The notes: generated by a model not told the origin, from the letters alone. A stretch of DNA of 64,000 nt from Actinomycetota bacterium (GCA_020160805.1 JAIUPO010000001.1:124001-188000), one strand, 5' to 3'. Positions 46,413 to 56,929 are shown, numbered from the stretch's first letter. Numbers and translations: made by a program.

Positions 46413-48059
46413 TTACATCCGCTCGGGCGCTGAAACGCCAAGCAGTGCAAGGCCATTCGCGAGCACGACGCGCGTGGCGTCGTTGAGCCACAGGCGGGTG
46501 CGGTGCAGGTCGGTGACCGGCTCGTCGGCATTCATCGGACGCACCCGGCAGGTGTCGTACCACTTGTGGAAGTGGGCGGCGAGGTTCTCCAGGTAGCGTG
46601 CGACACGGTGCGGCTCAAGGAGCGAGGCGGCCTGCGCGACGACTCGGGGATAGTCGCCGAGGATCGCCAGCAGGGCGGCTTCAGTCGGATCGGACAGCAG
46701 CGAGGGGTCGAATCCGTCCTCGGTGCGGACGCCGTCTTCGGCGGCCAGCCGCGCGACATTGGAGGTACGGGCGTGGGCGTACTGGACATAGAAGACCGGG
46801 TTGTCATTGGTCTGCCGGCGCATCTCCTCGCCGTCCAGCGACAGCGGACTGTCGGCGGGATAGCGGGCGAGGGAGTAGCGCAGGGCGTCGCTGCCGATCC
46901 ACTCGATCAACTCGTCCATATAGAGGGCATTGCCGCGCCGCTTGCCCATGCGCTCGCCGGCGATGCTGACGAGCTGGCCGATCTTGACCTCGATGTTGTG
47001 CTCGGGGTCGTCCCCCGCGCAGGCGGCGATGGCCTTGAGCCGGTTGATATAGCCGTGGTGGTCGGCGCCGAGGAGGTAGATCTTCTGGTCGAAGCCGCGG
47101 TCCTTCTTGGACAGGTAGTAGGCCGCGTCGGCGGCGAAGTAGGTCGGCACACCATTGGCGCGGATCAGCACGCGATCCTTGTCGTCACCGAAAGCGGTGG
47201 TGCGCAACCAGATTGCGCCCTCGTTGTCGAAGACGTGGCCCTGCTCGCGAAGGCGGGCGACAGCCTGCTCGACCGCGCCGGCATCGTGCAGGGCGCGCTC
47301 GGAGAACCAGACATCGAAGTCGACGTGGAAGCGCTCGAGGGTGGCCTGGATCTGCGCGAGCTGGATCGGATACGCGACATCCCAGGCGGCGTTCAGCGCC
47401 TCGTCGGTCGGCAGGTCGAGGATGTCGGGGTGGGCGACGCGCACCGCCTCGGCGAGCGCCTCGACATACTCCCCGTCGTACCCGCCCTCCGGCGCGGGCT
47501 CGCCGCGCAGCTTGGCCAGCACCGAGCCGCCGAGCTTGACCACCTGGCCGCCGGCGTCATTGATGTAATACTCCGCCGCGACCTGCGCGCCCGCGGCGCG
47601 CAGCAGCCGCACCATGGCATCGCCGAGGGCCGCCCATCGTGTGTGCCCGATGTGGAGCGGGCCCGTGGGGTTGGCCGAGATGTATTCGAGATTGACGACG
47701 CGCCCCGCCTCGCTGCGGCCGCGGCCGTATGCCGTGCCCGCCCCCACGATGGTCCGCGCGAGTTCCCCGGCGCTCGCCGCGTCGAGGGTGAGATTCAGGA
47801 AGCCGGGGCCGGCGACCTCGACGGCGGCGATGCCGTCGACGGCTTGCAGCTTCGCGGCGAGCTTGGCCGCGACCTCGCGCGGCGGCATACCGGCCTTCTT
47901 GGCCAGTTGCATCGCGACATTGCTGGACCAGTCCCCGTGCCCGGCCTGGCGGGGGCGCTCGACCCGCAGATCGTCGGGCACCTCGACCGCGAGCTCGCCG
48001 GCGGCGACGAGTTCGGTGAGGGCAGCGCGGATCGCGGCAGCCAGTTGCTCGGGGGTCAC
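46413..48059 (-). CDS. argS: Arginyl-tRNA synthetase
   Basis: 548 residues, class I. HIGH occurs in GPLHIGHTRWAALGD near residue 140 and the KMSKS equivalent is MGKRRGN near residue 385. A C-terminal anticodon-binding helical domain ends with ALALLGVSAPERM-type sequence. The enzyme charges tRNA-Arg; one such tRNA, with anticodon CCG, is encoded just upstream on the opposite strand. The GTG at 48059 is the first gene of the aspartate-family operon. Confidence 0.95.
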   Translation of the reverse strand: MTPEQLAAAIRAALTELVAAGELAVEVPDDLRVERPRQAGHGDWSSNVAMQLAKKAGMPPREVAAKLAAKLQAVDGIAAVEVAGPGFLNLTLDAASAGELARTIVGAGTAYGRGRSEAGRVVNLEYISANPTGPLHIGHTRWAALGDAMVRLLRAAGAQVAAEYYINDAGGQVVKLGGSVLAKLRGEPAPEGGYDGEYVEALAEAVRVAHPDILDLPTDEALNAAWDVAYPIQLAQIQATLERFHVDFDVWFSERALHDAGAVEQAVARLREQGHVFDNEGAIWLRTTAFGDDKDRVLIRANGVPTYFAADAAYYLSKKDRGFDQKIYLLGADHHGYINRLKAIAACAGDDPEHNIEVKIGQLVSIAGERMGKRRGNALYMDELIEWIGSDALRYSLARYPADSPLSLDGEEMRRQTNDNPVFYVQYAHARTSNVARLAAEDGVRTEDGFDPSLLSDPTEAALLAILGDYPRVVAQAASLLEPHRVARYLENLAAHFHKWYDTCRVRPMNADEPVTDLHRTRLWLNDATRVVLANGLALLGVSAPERM

Positions 48060-48166
48060 CGGGCGATTCTACGAAGGTGGGCGGCAGGCTCGCGCCACCA
48101 TTCCAGCCGATTCACGCCGCCTGGCATCCGGCTGATAGCCTCACTCCCCGGCGCCAAGCCATCTTG

Positions 48167-48241
48167 GCCCCCGTAGCTCAGGGGATAGAGCACCGCCCTC
48201 CGGAGGCGGGAGCGCAGGTTCGAATCCTGCCGGGGGCACCA
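48167..48241 (+). tRNA. tRNA-Arg(CCG)
   Basis: The acceptor GCCCCCG (48167-48173) pairs with CGGGGGC (48231-48237). A D-arm (AGCTCAGGGGATAGAGC), an anticodon stem CCGCC/GGCGG with loop CTCCGGA (anticodon CCG), a T-arm (GCAGGTTCGAATCCTGC) and an encoded CCA end complete a normal cloverleaf of 75 bases. It decodes CGG. It lies divergent from argS and directly upstream of a hairpin terminator. Confidence 0.97.
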
Positions 48242-48282
48242 AAAGGCCAGCACTCGCGACATAGGAGCGAGGCTGGCCTTTG
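48242..48282 (+). terminator. Hairpin terminator after tRNA-Arg
   Basis: AAGGCCAG pairs with CTGGCCTT and the inner CTCGC with GCGAG, giving a stable hairpin that begins immediately after the tRNA CCA. Together with the tRNA 3' end it is duplicated 101 bases further on. Confidence 0.6.
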
Positions 48283-48331
48283 GTGCTCCCGGCAGAAGTA
48301 ACAGGCGCCCGGAATGGAATGAGGGCGCCGA

Positions 48332-48381
48332 CGGGGGCACCAAAAGGCCAGCACTCGCGACGCAGGAGCGAGGCTGGCCTT
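48332..48381 (+). repeat. Direct repeat of tRNA-Arg 3' end plus terminator
   Basis: The 50 bases 48332-48381 match 48231-48280 with two differences. The copy covers CGGGGGCACCA of the tRNA acceptor and the following hairpin. Such duplicated tRNA 3' ends are typical attachment-site scars of integrative elements, though no integrase is present. The 51 bases between hold no gene. Confidence 0.7.
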
Positions 48382-48395
48382 GTGTGACGTCCTCA

Positions 48396-48468
48396 CCTAA
48401 CGCCCTCCCCTACCGCCTGGTATTGGTCGTGATCGCGACCAGTACCAGGCGGTAGGTCGAGCGTTAGG
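48396..48468. repeat. Palindromic element, GGCGGTAGG family
   Basis: CTACCGCCTGGTA and TACCAGGCGGTAG (ends of 48410-48455) flank an inner TGGTCG/CGACCA stem with one T-G mismatch and a six-base loop. CCTAACGC (48396-48403) pairs with GCGTTAGG (48461-48468). Words and layout match the 36-bp palindrome at 35.95 kb. It separates the tRNA repeat from the CNNM gene and probably also terminates transcription. Confidence 0.65.
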
Positions 48469-48488
48469 GGCGATTGGGCGGTGACCCC

Positions 48489-49523
48489 TCAGGAGCGCTG
48501 GGAGGCGTCGAGGACCTCACCGACGAGCTCTTCGAGGACATCCTCGAGGAAGACGACGCTCTGCGTATGGCCGTCCGGGTCGACCACGCGGGCCAAGTGC
48601 GAGCCGGTCTGCTGCATGGTCGCCAGCACATCCTCGACCTCGTCCTCGGGACGCACCGTGGCGAGGCGGCGGTGCCGCTTGGTCGGGACGGGCAGGTCAT
48701 AGTCGGCCTCCCCGGCATACAGCACATCCTTCAGATGCAGATAGCCGGAGATCTCCCCCGCCGCATCGAGAGTAGGAAAGCGGGAGAAGCCGGTCTTGGC
48801 CACCAGCCGCTCAACCTGCGCCGGCGTGGCGGCCTCGGGCAGGGTAACCAGGGCATCGACCTGGACCCCCACATCGCGGGCCGACTTGTCGCTGAACTCC
48901 AGCGCCGCGCCGAGCAGGTCGAACTGGTCCTCCTCGACCAGGCCCTCGCGGTGGGACTCCTCGACGATGTGGTGCACCTCCTCGGCGGTGAAGGCGCTGG
49001 TCACTTCGTCCTTGGGTTCGATCCCGAGCCGGCGCACGATGGCCTTGGCGATCGATTCCATGACGTGTATGAAGGGCCGCAGCACCCGGGTCACCCAGTA
49101 CAGCGGCGGCACCAGCACCAAGGCCGCGCGTTCGGGCGAGGAGATCGACAGATTCTTAGGAATCATCTCGCCGACGACGACGTGCAGGTAGACGACGATG
49201 AGCAGCGCCAGCCCGAGCGCCAGACCGCTGACCACGGCCTCCGGCACGCCGAGCGAGGTGAGCGGCGCCTCCAGCGCGTGATGCAGCGCCGCCTCCGAGA
49301 TGGCGCCGAGCAGCACCGAGCAGACCGTGATGCCGAGCTGGGCGCAGGCCAGCAGGCTGCCCATCTGTTCGGAGGCATCCAGGCAGATTCGAGCCGCCCG
49401 GCTGCCGCCTTCGGCCAACGGCTCGAGTTGGCTGCGCCGAGCCGCCATCGCCGCGAACTCGGCGCCGACGAAGAAGGCATTGAGCAGCAGCAACAGAATC
49501 GTCAGCCAGATTGCCGGGCTCAT
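48489..49523 (-). CDS. CNNM/CorC-type membrane transporter, second of a pair
   Basis: 344 residues. The N-terminal DUF21 (CNNM) membrane domain has three to four helices (LTILLLLLNAFFVGAEFAAM to about residue 150), followed by two CBS motifs (about residues 190-320). The C-terminal CorC_HlyC domain found in the partner gene is lacking. Such proteins take part in magnesium or cobalt efflux. The start ATG overlaps the stop of the upstream partner (ATGA, 49520-49523), so the two are probably co-translated and may form a heteromer. Confidence 0.85.
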   Translation of the reverse strand: MSPAIWLTILLLLLNAFFVGAEFAAMAARRSQLEPLAEGGSRAARICLDASEQMGSLLACAQLGITVCSVLLGAISEAALHHALEAPLTSLGVPEAVVSGLALGLALLIVVYLHVVVGEMIPKNLSISSPERAALVLVPPLYWVTRVLRPFIHVMESIAKAIVRRLGIEPKDEVTSAFTAEEVHHIVEESHREGLVEEDQFDLLGAALEFSDKSARDVGVQVDALVTLPEAATPAQVERLVAKTGFSRFPTLDAAGEISGYLHLKDVLYAGEADYDLPVPTKRHRRLATVRPEDEVEDVLATMQQTGSHLARVVDPDGHTQSVVFLEDVLEELVGEVLDASQRS

Positions 49524-50863
49524 GCCTGCTCTCCCTCGTCGGGCCGCAGGCTGTTGTCGGCGCCCTCCGGCGGCAGCGGGACCATCCGCAGCCGGTCGAC
49601 GCGCCGCCCATCCATGTCGACGACGACGATCTGCCAGCCCGGCAGGTCGACGCGCTCGCCGACCTGCGGGACGCGGCCCAGGGCCGCCATGACAAAGCCC
49701 CCGACGGTTTCGTATGCCGGACCGTCCGGCATCGGGGCCCCCACCCGGGAGCGCACCTCGTCCGGGCGCCAGAGCCCGGGGACGATCCACGTCCCGTCAA
49801 TGGCCCGGCGGCCAGTGGTCTCGGAGCGGTCGTGCTCGTCGCCGACATCGCCGACGATCTCCTCGACGACATCCTCGAGGGTGACGACGCCGGAGGTGCC
49901 GCCATACTCATCCACCACCACGGCGAACTGCAGGCCGCTGGCACGCAGCTGGTCCAGCAAGGGATCCAGGCGCAAGGTCTCCGGGACAACCACGGGATCG
50001 ACCATCAGCGCCGACACCGGGACCGACTCCCGCCGCTCGCGGGGCACGGCGATGGCGGACTTGACGTGCACTACCCCGTCGATGTCATCCCAGTCCAGGG
50101 CCGTCACCGGGAAACGTGAGTGTCCGGTATCGCGGGCTAGCGCCACGACCTCGGCGGCGCTAGCCGTGCGTTCGATGCTGTTGGCTCGGCCGCGCGGCGT
50201 CATGACATCGGCGGCCGTCTGCTCCCCGAACCGCAACGAGGCCGTCACCAGCCGCCCAGTGCCTTCGTCAAGGGTTCCCGCCGCGACCGACCGGCCCACG
50301 AGTGAGGCCAACTCCTGCGGGGTGCGCGCGGCGGACAACTCCTCCTGTGGCTCGACGCCGACCAAGCGCAGAAAGGCGTTGGCCGAGCCGTTGAGGACGG
50401 CGATGAGGGGCTTGGCCGCAACAGCGAAGATCCGGGTGGGCCCAGCGACCTTCTTGCCCACGCGCAGCGGGGCGCTGATGCCGAGGAATTGCGGCACCAA
50501 CTCGCCGAAAATCATCGAAAAGAGCGTGGCGATGACCAGGGCCACCGCACTGCTCACCGAGCCGCCCGCGGACGTTGGCACTCCGAGTGCGTCGATGCCC
50601 GGCCGGATCAAGGTGGCGATGGACGGTTCCGCGATGAAGCCGAGCACCAGCGTGGTCAGCGTGATGCCGACCTGGGCTGCGGATAGCTGGGTGGAGAGGC
50701 CCCGCAGCGAGGCCAAGACAGTCTCGGCCTTGCGGTCCCCCTGCTCGACGGCCCGCTGGACCGTGGGCCGGTCGAGAGCGACAAGGGAGAACTCGGTTGC
50801 GACGAAGAGTGCGGTCCCGGCCGTGAGGGCGATCGCGCCGAGCAGCAGCAGCCAGGGCACCAT
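49520..50863 (-). CDS. CNNM/CorC-type membrane transporter, first of a pair
   Basis: 447 residues. The DUF21 membrane domain starts at MVPWLLLLGAIALTAG and covers about residues 1-170. Two CBS motifs follow (AADVMTPRGRANSIE, ASGLQFAVVVDEYGGTSGVVTLED), then the CorC_HlyC domain ending the protein. Earlier names for such genes include hemolysin. The ATG at 50863 is chosen because the first helix starts there; it has no ribosome binding site but a TATCAT sequence 10 bases upstream, so it may be leaderless. Cation efflux is the family's known role. Confidence 0.85.
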   Translation of the reverse strand: MVPWLLLLGAIALTAGTALFVATEFSLVALDRPTVQRAVEQGDRKAETVLASLRGLSTQLSAAQVGITLTTLVLGFIAEPSIATLIRPGIDALGVPTSAGGSVSSAVALVIATLFSMIFGELVPQFLGISAPLRVGKKVAGPTRIFAVAAKPLIAVLNGSANAFLRLVGVEPQEELSAARTPQELASLVGRSVAAGTLDEGTGRLVTASLRFGEQTAADVMTPRGRANSIERTASAAEVVALARDTGHSRFPVTALDWDDIDGVVHVKSAIAVPRERRESVPVSALMVDPVVVPETLRLDPLLDQLRASGLQFAVVVDEYGGTSGVVTLEDVVEEIVGDVGDEHDRSETTGRRAIDGTWIVPGLWRPDEVRSRVGAPMPDGPAYETVGGFVMAALGRVPQVGERVDLPGWQIVVVDMDGRRVDRLRMVPLPPEGADNSLRPDEGEQA

Positions 50864-50940
50864 AGTGGCGACGATGATAGTCGGACGAACGTGATTGACT
50901 GGCCGCACACATCGCACCGAACCGTCCCTGGGGGGGATGA

Positions 50941-51912
50941 ATGAGCAGCACTGCCACCGCGATCGAGATCGAGGGGCTGACCAAACGCTTCGGCGACTTC
51001 GTGGCCGTCGACAACCTGAGCTTCCATGTCGAGCCCGGGCGGGTCACCGGCTTCCTCGGCCCCAATGGCGCCGGCAAGACGACGACCTTGCGCATGGTCC
51101 TCGGCCTGATCCGTCCGAGCGCCGGCCGGGCCACGATCGGCGGCCAGGAGTATGCCGCCATCCCCCAGCCGCTGCGCACCGTCGGCTCCGCCCTCGAAGC
51201 AACGAGCTTTCACCCCGGCCGCACGGGCCGCGACCACCTGCGCGTCCTCGCCGCGACGGCGGGCGTCTCCGACAAGCGGGTCGATGAGCTCCTCGAGCTC
51301 GTGGGCATCCCCGCGGCCGCCCGCAAGCGAGCCGGTGGCTATTCCATGGGTATGCGGCAGCGCCTCGGCCTCGCCGCCGCCCTGCTCGGTGACCCTCAAG
51401 TCCTGGTTCTCGACGAGCCAGCCAATGGCCTCGACCCCGAGGGCATCCGCTGGCTGCGCGGCTTCCTGCGTCACCTGGCGGCCGAGGGCCGCACGATCCT
51501 CGTCTCCAGCCACATGCTGCAAGAGGTCGAGCAGACCGTCGACGATGTCGTCATCATCTCCAACGGCCGCCTGGTGCGAGCCGGCACGATGGCGAGCCTG
51601 CACGGCCCGGCGAGCGCCGAAGTGCACACCTCCGATCCCGCCAAACTCGCCGGCGCGCTGCGCATCGCCGATGTCACGAGCACGCCGGCTAGCGATGGCC
51701 GGTTGATCGTCGAGACCGACGATTTGCGCCTGATCGGGGATGTCGCGATGCGCGCCGGCCTGCCGATCTGGCTGCTCCAACCTCGAGTCAGCGACCTGGA
51801 AGGCATGTTCTTCGCCCTGACCGAGGGCCAAAACCGCAACTTGGGCGCCAACGCCGCCGCCCCGCAAGACCGCGATCTGATCGCTGGTCGCGAGGGAGGG
51901 AACGAAGCATGA
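50941..51912 (+). CDS. ABC transporter ATP-binding protein
   Basis: 323 residues. Walker A GPNGAGKT is at about residues 40-47, YSMGMRQRLGLAAAL carries the signature region, Walker B LVLDEPANGLDP and the switch SSHML follow. It is closely similar in layout to the ATPase at 15.4-16.3 kb (same IRPSAGRA/GLDPEGI-type segments), so the two are probably paralogues. GGGGGGATGA precedes the start, with the ATG chosen at 50941. The last codons overlap the permease gene. Confidence 0.9.
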   Translation: MSSTATAIEIEGLTKRFGDFVAVDNLSFHVEPGRVTGFLGPNGAGKTTTLRMVLGLIRPSAGRATIGGQEYAAIPQPLRTVGSALEATSFHPGRTGRDHLRVLAATAGVSDKRVDELLELVGIPAAARKRAGGYSMGMRQRLGLAAALLGDPQVLVLDEPANGLDPEGIRWLRGFLRHLAAEGRTILVSSHMLQEVEQTVDDVVIISNGRLVRAGTMASLHGPASAEVHTSDPAKLAGALRIADVTSTPASDGRLIVETDDLRLIGDVAMRAGLPIWLLQPRVSDLEGMFFALTEGQNRNLGANAAAPQDRDLIAGREGGNEA

Positions 51913-52745
51913 TCGGTGCGATCCGCTCCGAAATCCGCAAGGTCTTCACCACCCGGCTGTGGTGGGGGATGGGCCTGGGGATGGCCGCCCTGGCCGCCCT
52001 GATTTCGATGGGCTTTGCCGCCCTGCTCGGCAATGCCGATATGGACGCCGGCGAGGGTCAGGGCAATCCGTTCGCGCAGATGTCGATCGGCACCGCCCAA
52101 TTGATCTATAACGCCGGGCTCGTCCAAACCATGACGACCCTCTTCCCGCTGGCGCTGGGCGTGCTGCTCATCACCAGCGAATACCGTCACAAGACGATCT
52201 CCGCGACCTTCCTGTCCACCCCCAACCGCTGGGTAGTCCTGATCTCGAAGGTCGTGGCGGTTGTGGTCACGGGTGCGCTGTATGCCGTGCTGCACGCGGC
52301 CGCGAGCATCGCCGGCGGCGCCTCGATCGTGAAATTCGTCAAGAATCAACCGACGCTGCTGGGCGAGCCGGAGATCTGGAAGTCCCTCGGCATCGGCATC
52401 CTGGCCTTCGCGATCTGGATGTTGCTCGGCTTTGGGATCGGCATGCTCATCCGCAACCAGATCGCGGCCGTTCTGATCGCAGTCGGCGTAACCTTCGTGG
52501 TCCAGATTGCCCTGAACATCATCTTCCAGGTCAAAGAGTGGTACTCCGCGATGAAGTGGATCCCGGGGAATCTGACCGGCCAGATGGTCATCACCAGCAA
52601 TCCCCTTGAGGGCCAAGCCATTGATCCGAAAATCCAGGCGCAGTACTGGGATCACTGGTGGCAGGCCGGCTTGGTGCTGGTGGTGTATGCCGCCGTCCTC
52701 TCGGTTCTCGGAGCCTGGCTAACGACCCGTCGCGACGTCACCTGA
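51909..52745 (+). CDS. ABC-2 type permease
   Basis: 278 residues with about six transmembrane helices and the usual N-terminal cytoplasmic helix (IRSEIRKVFTTRLWWGM). LLITSEYRHKTISATFL is the conserved region that couples to the ATPase. The ATG overlaps the ATPase stop (ATGA, 51909-51912). It forms an exporter of unknown substrate. Unlike the exporter at 14.6 kb it has no adjacent sensor-regulator. A loose hairpin follows at its stop. Confidence 0.88.
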   Translation: MIGAIRSEIRKVFTTRLWWGMGLGMAALAALISMGFAALLGNADMDAGEGQGNPFAQMSIGTAQLIYNAGLVQTMTTLFPLALGVLLITSEYRHKTISATFLSTPNRWVVLISKVVAVVVTGALYAVLHAAASIAGGASIVKFVKNQPTLLGEPEIWKSLGIGILAFAIWMLLGFGIGMLIRNQIAAVLIAVGVTFVVQIALNIIFQVKEWYSAMKWIPGNLTGQMVITSNPLEGQAIDPKIQAQYWDHWWQAGLVLVVYAAVLSVLGAWLTTRRDVT

Positions 52746-52800
52746 CCGGTCGTCATACCCCTGGACTCGGCAGGCTCCCGGGGTCCGGACGAGCGGTCAG
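52742..52800. terminator. Loose hairpin at the end of the exporter operon
   Basis: CTGACCG (52742-52748) and CGGTCAG (52794-52800) form an outer stem and CCCCTGG/CCGGGG an inner one. The permease stop codon lies in the left arm. It is a weak candidate for a terminator between the exporter and kgd. Confidence 0.35.
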
Positions 52801-52879
52801 AGCGGTGGGCTCCCGGGGTAGGCTTGGCCGGGTTCAGATGTGTACGTCACCGATGACGATGTGAAAGAGGCGTTCGGCC

Positions 52880-55800
52880 GTGGCTGACTCCCCGACTCCC
52901 GCGAATCCCATCGAGGCCTTCGGCCCGAACGAGTGGCTCGTGGATGAGCTGTACGAGAGCTACTTGAAGGACCGCAACTCGGTAGACCGGGCGTGGTGGG
53001 ACTTCTTCGCGACCTACAAGCCGGCGGGCGAGGTGTCGGGAAATGGCGCCAATGGCGCCTCCGCACCGGCAGCCCCGGTGCCGGCACGGGCCGCAAGTCC
53101 CGCCCCCGCGCATACGCCGCAGGTCGCCCCGGCAGATTCCGGCCCGGTGGGTTCGGCGGCGGAATCCGGGCCCGACCAGCCCGCCACGAGCGGTCAGGCC
53201 CCGGTGCCAGCCGACCCGCCGGCAGCCAAGACCGAGCGTCGCGCGCCCGAGCGCCCGAAGCCGACCGCGGCCGGCGCGACCCCGCGCGATGCCGCCAGGT
53301 CGACGCCGGCGTCGGCGACCAACGAGCCGACCGTCTCCCCGATCCGCGGCGCCAGCGCCCGGGTGGTGACGAATATGGAGAGCTCGCTCGCCATCCCCAC
53401 CGCCACCAGCGTGCGCAGCGTCCCGGCCAAGCTGCTGATGGACAACCGCGTCGTCATCAACAACCACCTGCGCCGCACCCGCGGCGGCAAGGTCTCCTTC
53501 ACTCACATCATCGGGTTCGCGCTGGTCAAGGCGATGGCCGCGATGCCGGAGATGAACAACAGCTATGCCGAGGTCGACGGCAAGCCGGCCCTGTCGGTGC
53601 CCGCGCATGTCAATCTCGGCATCGCGATCGACTTGGCCAAGGCCGATGGCACCCGCCAGTTGCTCGTGCCGTCGATCAAGGCCGCCGAGACCATGGACTT
53701 CAGCCGGTTCTGGACGGCATACGAAGAGATCATCAAGAAGGCTCGCGGAGGCAAGCTGACCGTCGAGGACTTCCAGGGCACGACCGTCTCCCTCACCAAT
53801 CCCGGCACCATCGGCACCGTGCACTCGGTGCCGCGCCTGATGCAGGGGCAGGGGACGATTATCGGTGTCGGAGCGCTGGAGTACCCCGCCGAATGGCAGG
53901 GCGCGAGCACCACCGTGCTCAACCGCCATGGCGTCAGCAAGATCCTCACCCTGACCAGCACCTATGACCACCGCATCATCCAGGGCGCCCAGTCCGGGGA
54001 CATGCTGCGGACCATCCACGGCCTGCTGCTCGGCCAGGACGGCTTCTACGACGAGATCTTCGAGTCGCTGCGCATCCCCTATGAGCCGGTTCGCTGGGTC
54101 CAGGACATCGACGCTTCGCATGACGACGACATCAACAAGGTCGCCCGGGTCCAGGAGTTGATCCACTCCTATCGCGTCCGGGGTCACCTGATGGCCGACA
54201 CCGATCCGCTGGAATACCGCCAGCGCCGCCACCCCGACCTCGATGTCACCAACCATGGCCTGACCTTGTGGGATCTAGACCGGCACTTCGCCACCGGCGG
54301 CTTCGGCGGCGAGCCTTTCCTGCCGCTGCGCAAGATCCTTGGCATCCTGCGCGATTCATACTGCCGCGGCATCGGCGTCGAATACATGCACATCACCGAC
54401 CCCGAGCAGCGCAAGTGGGTCCAGCGCAAGGTCGAGGTCGGCTATGCCAAGACCTCCCGCGACGAGCAGTTGCGGATCCTGCGCCGCCTCAACGCGGCGG
54501 AGGCCTTCGAGACCTTCCTGCAGACCAAGTTCGTCGGGCAGAAGCGCTTCTCCCTCGAGGGTGGCGAGTCGGTCATCGCCCTGCTGGACCGGGTTTTGTC
54601 CCGTGCCGCTCAGGACGGGCTGGACGAGGTGTGCATCGGTATGCCACACCGCGGGCGCCTGAATGTGCTGGCCAATATCGCCGGCAAGTCGCCCGGCCAG
54701 ATCTTCCGGGAGTTCGAGGGCAAGAGCGACCCGAAGTCGGTCCAGGGATCCGGCGATGTGAAATACCACCTCGGCACCGAGGGGGTCTTCACCGCCGATA
54801 GCGGCGCGACGACCAAGGTCTACCTCGCCGCCAACCCCTCCCACCTTGAAGCCGTCAACCCGGTCCTGGAGGGCATCGCACGCGCCAAGCAGGACCGGAT
54901 CAATCTCGGCGGCGAAGACTTCACCGTCCTGCCGGTGCTGCTTCACGGTGACGCGGCCTTCGCCGGCCAGGGCGTCGTCGCAGAGACGCTGAACCTCTCG
55001 CAATTGCGTGGCTACCGCACGGGCGGCACGGTGCACGTCGTCATCAATAACCAGGTTGGCTTCACGACCGCGCCGAGCAGCTCACGCTCCTCGATGTATT
55101 GCACTGATGTCGCGAAGATGGTGCAGGCGCCGATCTTCCACGTCAATGGCGATGACCCCGAGGCCTGCGTGCGGGTGGCCGAGCTGGCCTACGAATTCCG
55201 CCAGGAGTTCAACAAGGATGTCGTCATCGACATGGTCTGCTACCGGCGCCGCGGGCACAACGAGGGCGACGACCCGTCGATGACGCAGCCGTTGATGTAC
55301 AAGCTGATCGACGCCAAGCGCAGCGTCCGCAAGCTATACACCGAGGCACTAATCGGTCGTGGGGATATCTCGCAGGACGAGGCCGAGGCCGCGCTGCGCG
55401 ACTACCAGCAGCAACTCGAGAATGTCTTCGTCGAGACCAAGGAAGCCCTCAAACACACCGATCGGCCCGAGCCGACGGCCGCTGGGACCGACGCTGAGGG
55501 GCACTCGGGCCTAGAGCCGCCCATCGCGCAAACCACCGATGTGACCAAGCATTCGGCAACCCAAACGGCCATCTCCCCCGAGATGCTGCAGCGGATCGGC
55601 GATGTGCACCTCGACCACCCCGCCGACTTCACCGTGCACCCGAAGCTGGCGCAGCTGATGGAGCGTCGCGCCGCCTCGGTGCGCGAAGGCGGCATCGACT
55701 GGGGTATGGCCGAATTGATCGCCTTCGGCTCGCTGCTCATGGAGGGCACCCCGGTGCGGATGTCCGGCCAGGACAGCCGCCGCGGCACCTTCGTTCAGCG

Positions 55801-56734
55801 GCACGCCGTGCTCATCGACAAGGTGAGCGCCGACGAGTGGACGCCGCTGCGCTATCTCAGCGACGACCAGGCGAAGTTGTGGATCTACGACTCGCTCCTC
55901 TCCGAATACGCCGCGATGGGCTTCGAGTACGGCTATTCGGTCGAGCGGCCGGACGCCCTCGTGCTGTGGGAAGCCCAATTCGGCGACTTCGTCAATGGCG
56001 CCCAGACGATCATTGATGAGTTCATCTCCTCCTCGGAGCAGAAGTGGGCGCAGCGCTCCTCCGTCGTGCTGCTGCTCCCGCACGGGTATGAGGGCCAGGG
56101 CCCGGACCACTCCTCGGCCCGCATCGAGCGCTTCATGACGCTGTGCGCCGAGGACAATATGACGGTTGCCTACCCGAGTTCCCCGTCGAACTACTTCCAC
56201 CTGCTGCGCCGCCAGGCGTATGCCCGGCCGCGCCGACCGCTGGTCGTCTTCACCCCGAAGTCGATGTTGCGTCTGAAGGCTGCTGCGGCGATGCCGGAGG
56301 AGTTCACGACCGGAACCTTCCGACCGGTGATGCCGGACCGCCCGAATGCGACGCCGGACAACACAGCGGTCGATCGGGTGTTGCTGGCCTCCGGCAAGGT
56401 CGTCTACGAACTCGAAGCCGAGCGCGAGAAGCGCGGCGATACCCGCACGGCAATCCTGCGTCTGGAGCAGCTCTATCCGCTGGCGGATGCCGAGATCGTC
56501 GAGGCGCTGCGCCAGTACCCGCAGGCTGAACTCGTCATGGTGCAGGACGAGCCGATGAACCAGGGCGCATGGCCCTATCTCGGCCTGAACCTGCCGGCCG
56601 CCTTGGCCGAGCACGGCTACACTAAGCCGCTGCGCGTCATCGCCCGGCCGGCTTCAGCCAGCCCCGCGACCGGCAGTTCGAAGAAGCATGCCGCTGAGCA
56701 GCAGGCGCTGCTCGACGCCGCCTTCGGTCGCTGA
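52880..56734 (+). CDS. kgd: Multifunctional 2-oxoglutarate decarboxylase/dehydrogenase (E2-E1 fusion)
   Basis: 1284 residues. The first 40 form the E1 helical N-terminus ([21 protein letters not shown]), followed by an Ala/Pro-rich linker, an acyltransferase (E2-like) domain at about residues 170-400 with the catalytic [15 protein letters not shown], and the thiamine-diphosphate E1 domains from about 430 on ([30 protein letters not shown]). No lipoyl domain is present. This is the actinobacterial entry to the second half of the TCA cycle; in mycobacteria it is regulated by GarA. The GTG start follows AAAGAGG by about 10 bases. Confidence 0.95.
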   Translation: MADSPTPANPIEAFGPNEWLVDELYESYLKDRNSVDRAWWDFFATYKPAGEVSGNGANGASAPAAPVPARAASPAPAHTPQVAPADSGPVGSAAESGPDQPATSGQAPVPADPPAAKTERRAPERPKPTAAGATPRDAARSTPASATNEPTVSPIRGASARVVTNMESSLAIPTATSVRSVPAKLLMDNRVVINNHLRRTRGGKVSFTHIIGFALVKAMAAMPEMNNSYAEVDGKPALSVPAHVNLGIAIDLAKADGTRQLLVPSIKAAETMDFSRFWTAYEEIIKKARGGKLTVEDFQGTTVSLTNPGTIGTVHSVPRLMQGQGTIIGVGALEYPAEWQGASTTVLNRHGVSKILTLTSTYDHRIIQGAQSGDMLRTIHGLLLGQDGFYDEIFESLRIPYEPVRWVQDIDASHDDDINKVARVQELIHSYRVRGHLMADTDPLEYRQRRHPDLDVTNHGLTLWDLDRHFATGGFGGEPFLPLRKILGILRDSYCRGIGVEYMHITDPEQRKWVQRKVEVGYAKTSRDEQLRILRRLNAAEAFETFLQTKFVGQKRFSLEGGESVIALLDRVLSRAAQDGLDEVCIGMPHRGRLNVLANIAGKSPGQIFREFEGKSDPKSVQGSGDVKYHLGTEGVFTADSGATTKVYLAANPSHLEAVNPVLEGIARAKQDRINLGGEDFTVLPVLLHGDAAFAGQGVVAETLNLSQLRGYRTGGTVHVVINNQVGFTTAPSSSRSSMYCTDVAKMVQAPIFHVNGDDPEACVRVAELAYEFRQEFNKDVVIDMVCYRRRGHNEGDDPSMTQPLMYKLIDAKRSVRKLYTEALIGRGDISQDEAEAALRDYQQQLENVFVETKEALKHTDRPEPTAAGTDAEGHSGLEPPIAQTTDVTKHSATQTAISPEMLQRIGDVHLDHPADFTVHPKLAQLMERRAASVREGGIDWGMAELIAFGSLLMEGTPVRMSGQDSRRGTFVQRHAVLIDKVSADEWTPLRYLSDDQAKLWIYDSLLSEYAAMGFEYGYSVERPDALVLWEAQFGDFVNGAQTIIDEFISSSEQKWAQRSSVVLLLPHGYEGQGPDHSSARIERFMTLCAEDNMTVAYPSSPSNYFHLLRRQAYARPRRPLVVFTPKSMLRLKAAAAMPEEFTTGTFRPVMPDRPNATPDNTAVDRVLLASGKVVYELEAEREKRGDTRTAILRLEQLYPLADAEIVEALRQYPQAELVMVQDEPMNQGAWPYLGLNLPAALAEHGYTKPLRVIARPASASPATGSSKKHAAEQQALLDAAFGR

Positions 56735-56743
56735 TCACGGGCG

Positions 56744-56929
56744 ATGTATTTCACCGACCGCGGCATCGAGGAATTGGAGAGCCGCCGAGGCGAGGAGGAT
56801 GTGACCCTCGCCTGGGTGGCCGACCAATTGCGATCCTTTGTTGACGAGCACCCGGAGTTCGAGGTGCCGATCGAGCGGCTTGCGGCCTGGCTGGCACGGC
56901 TGGACGACCCCTTCGAGGACGAAGACTAG
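56744..56929 (+). CDS. DUF6104-type small conserved protein
   Basis: 61 residues, acidic, one globular helix-rich unit (MYFTDRGIEELESRRGEEDV, then LAAWLARLDDPFEDED). It starts 10 bases after kgd and is conserved next to kgd in other actinobacteria. Its function is not known; the adjacency suggests a role in or near the 2-oxoglutarate complex, which is inference. Confidence 0.65.
   Translation: MYFTDRGIEELESRRGEEDVTLAWVADQLRSFVDEHPEFEVPIERLAAWLARLDDPFEDED

Noticed and set aside
49520-50863. Annotation as a hemolysin toxin
   Set aside because: The DUF21-CBS-CorC layout is that of cation transport proteins; the hemolysin name is historical.
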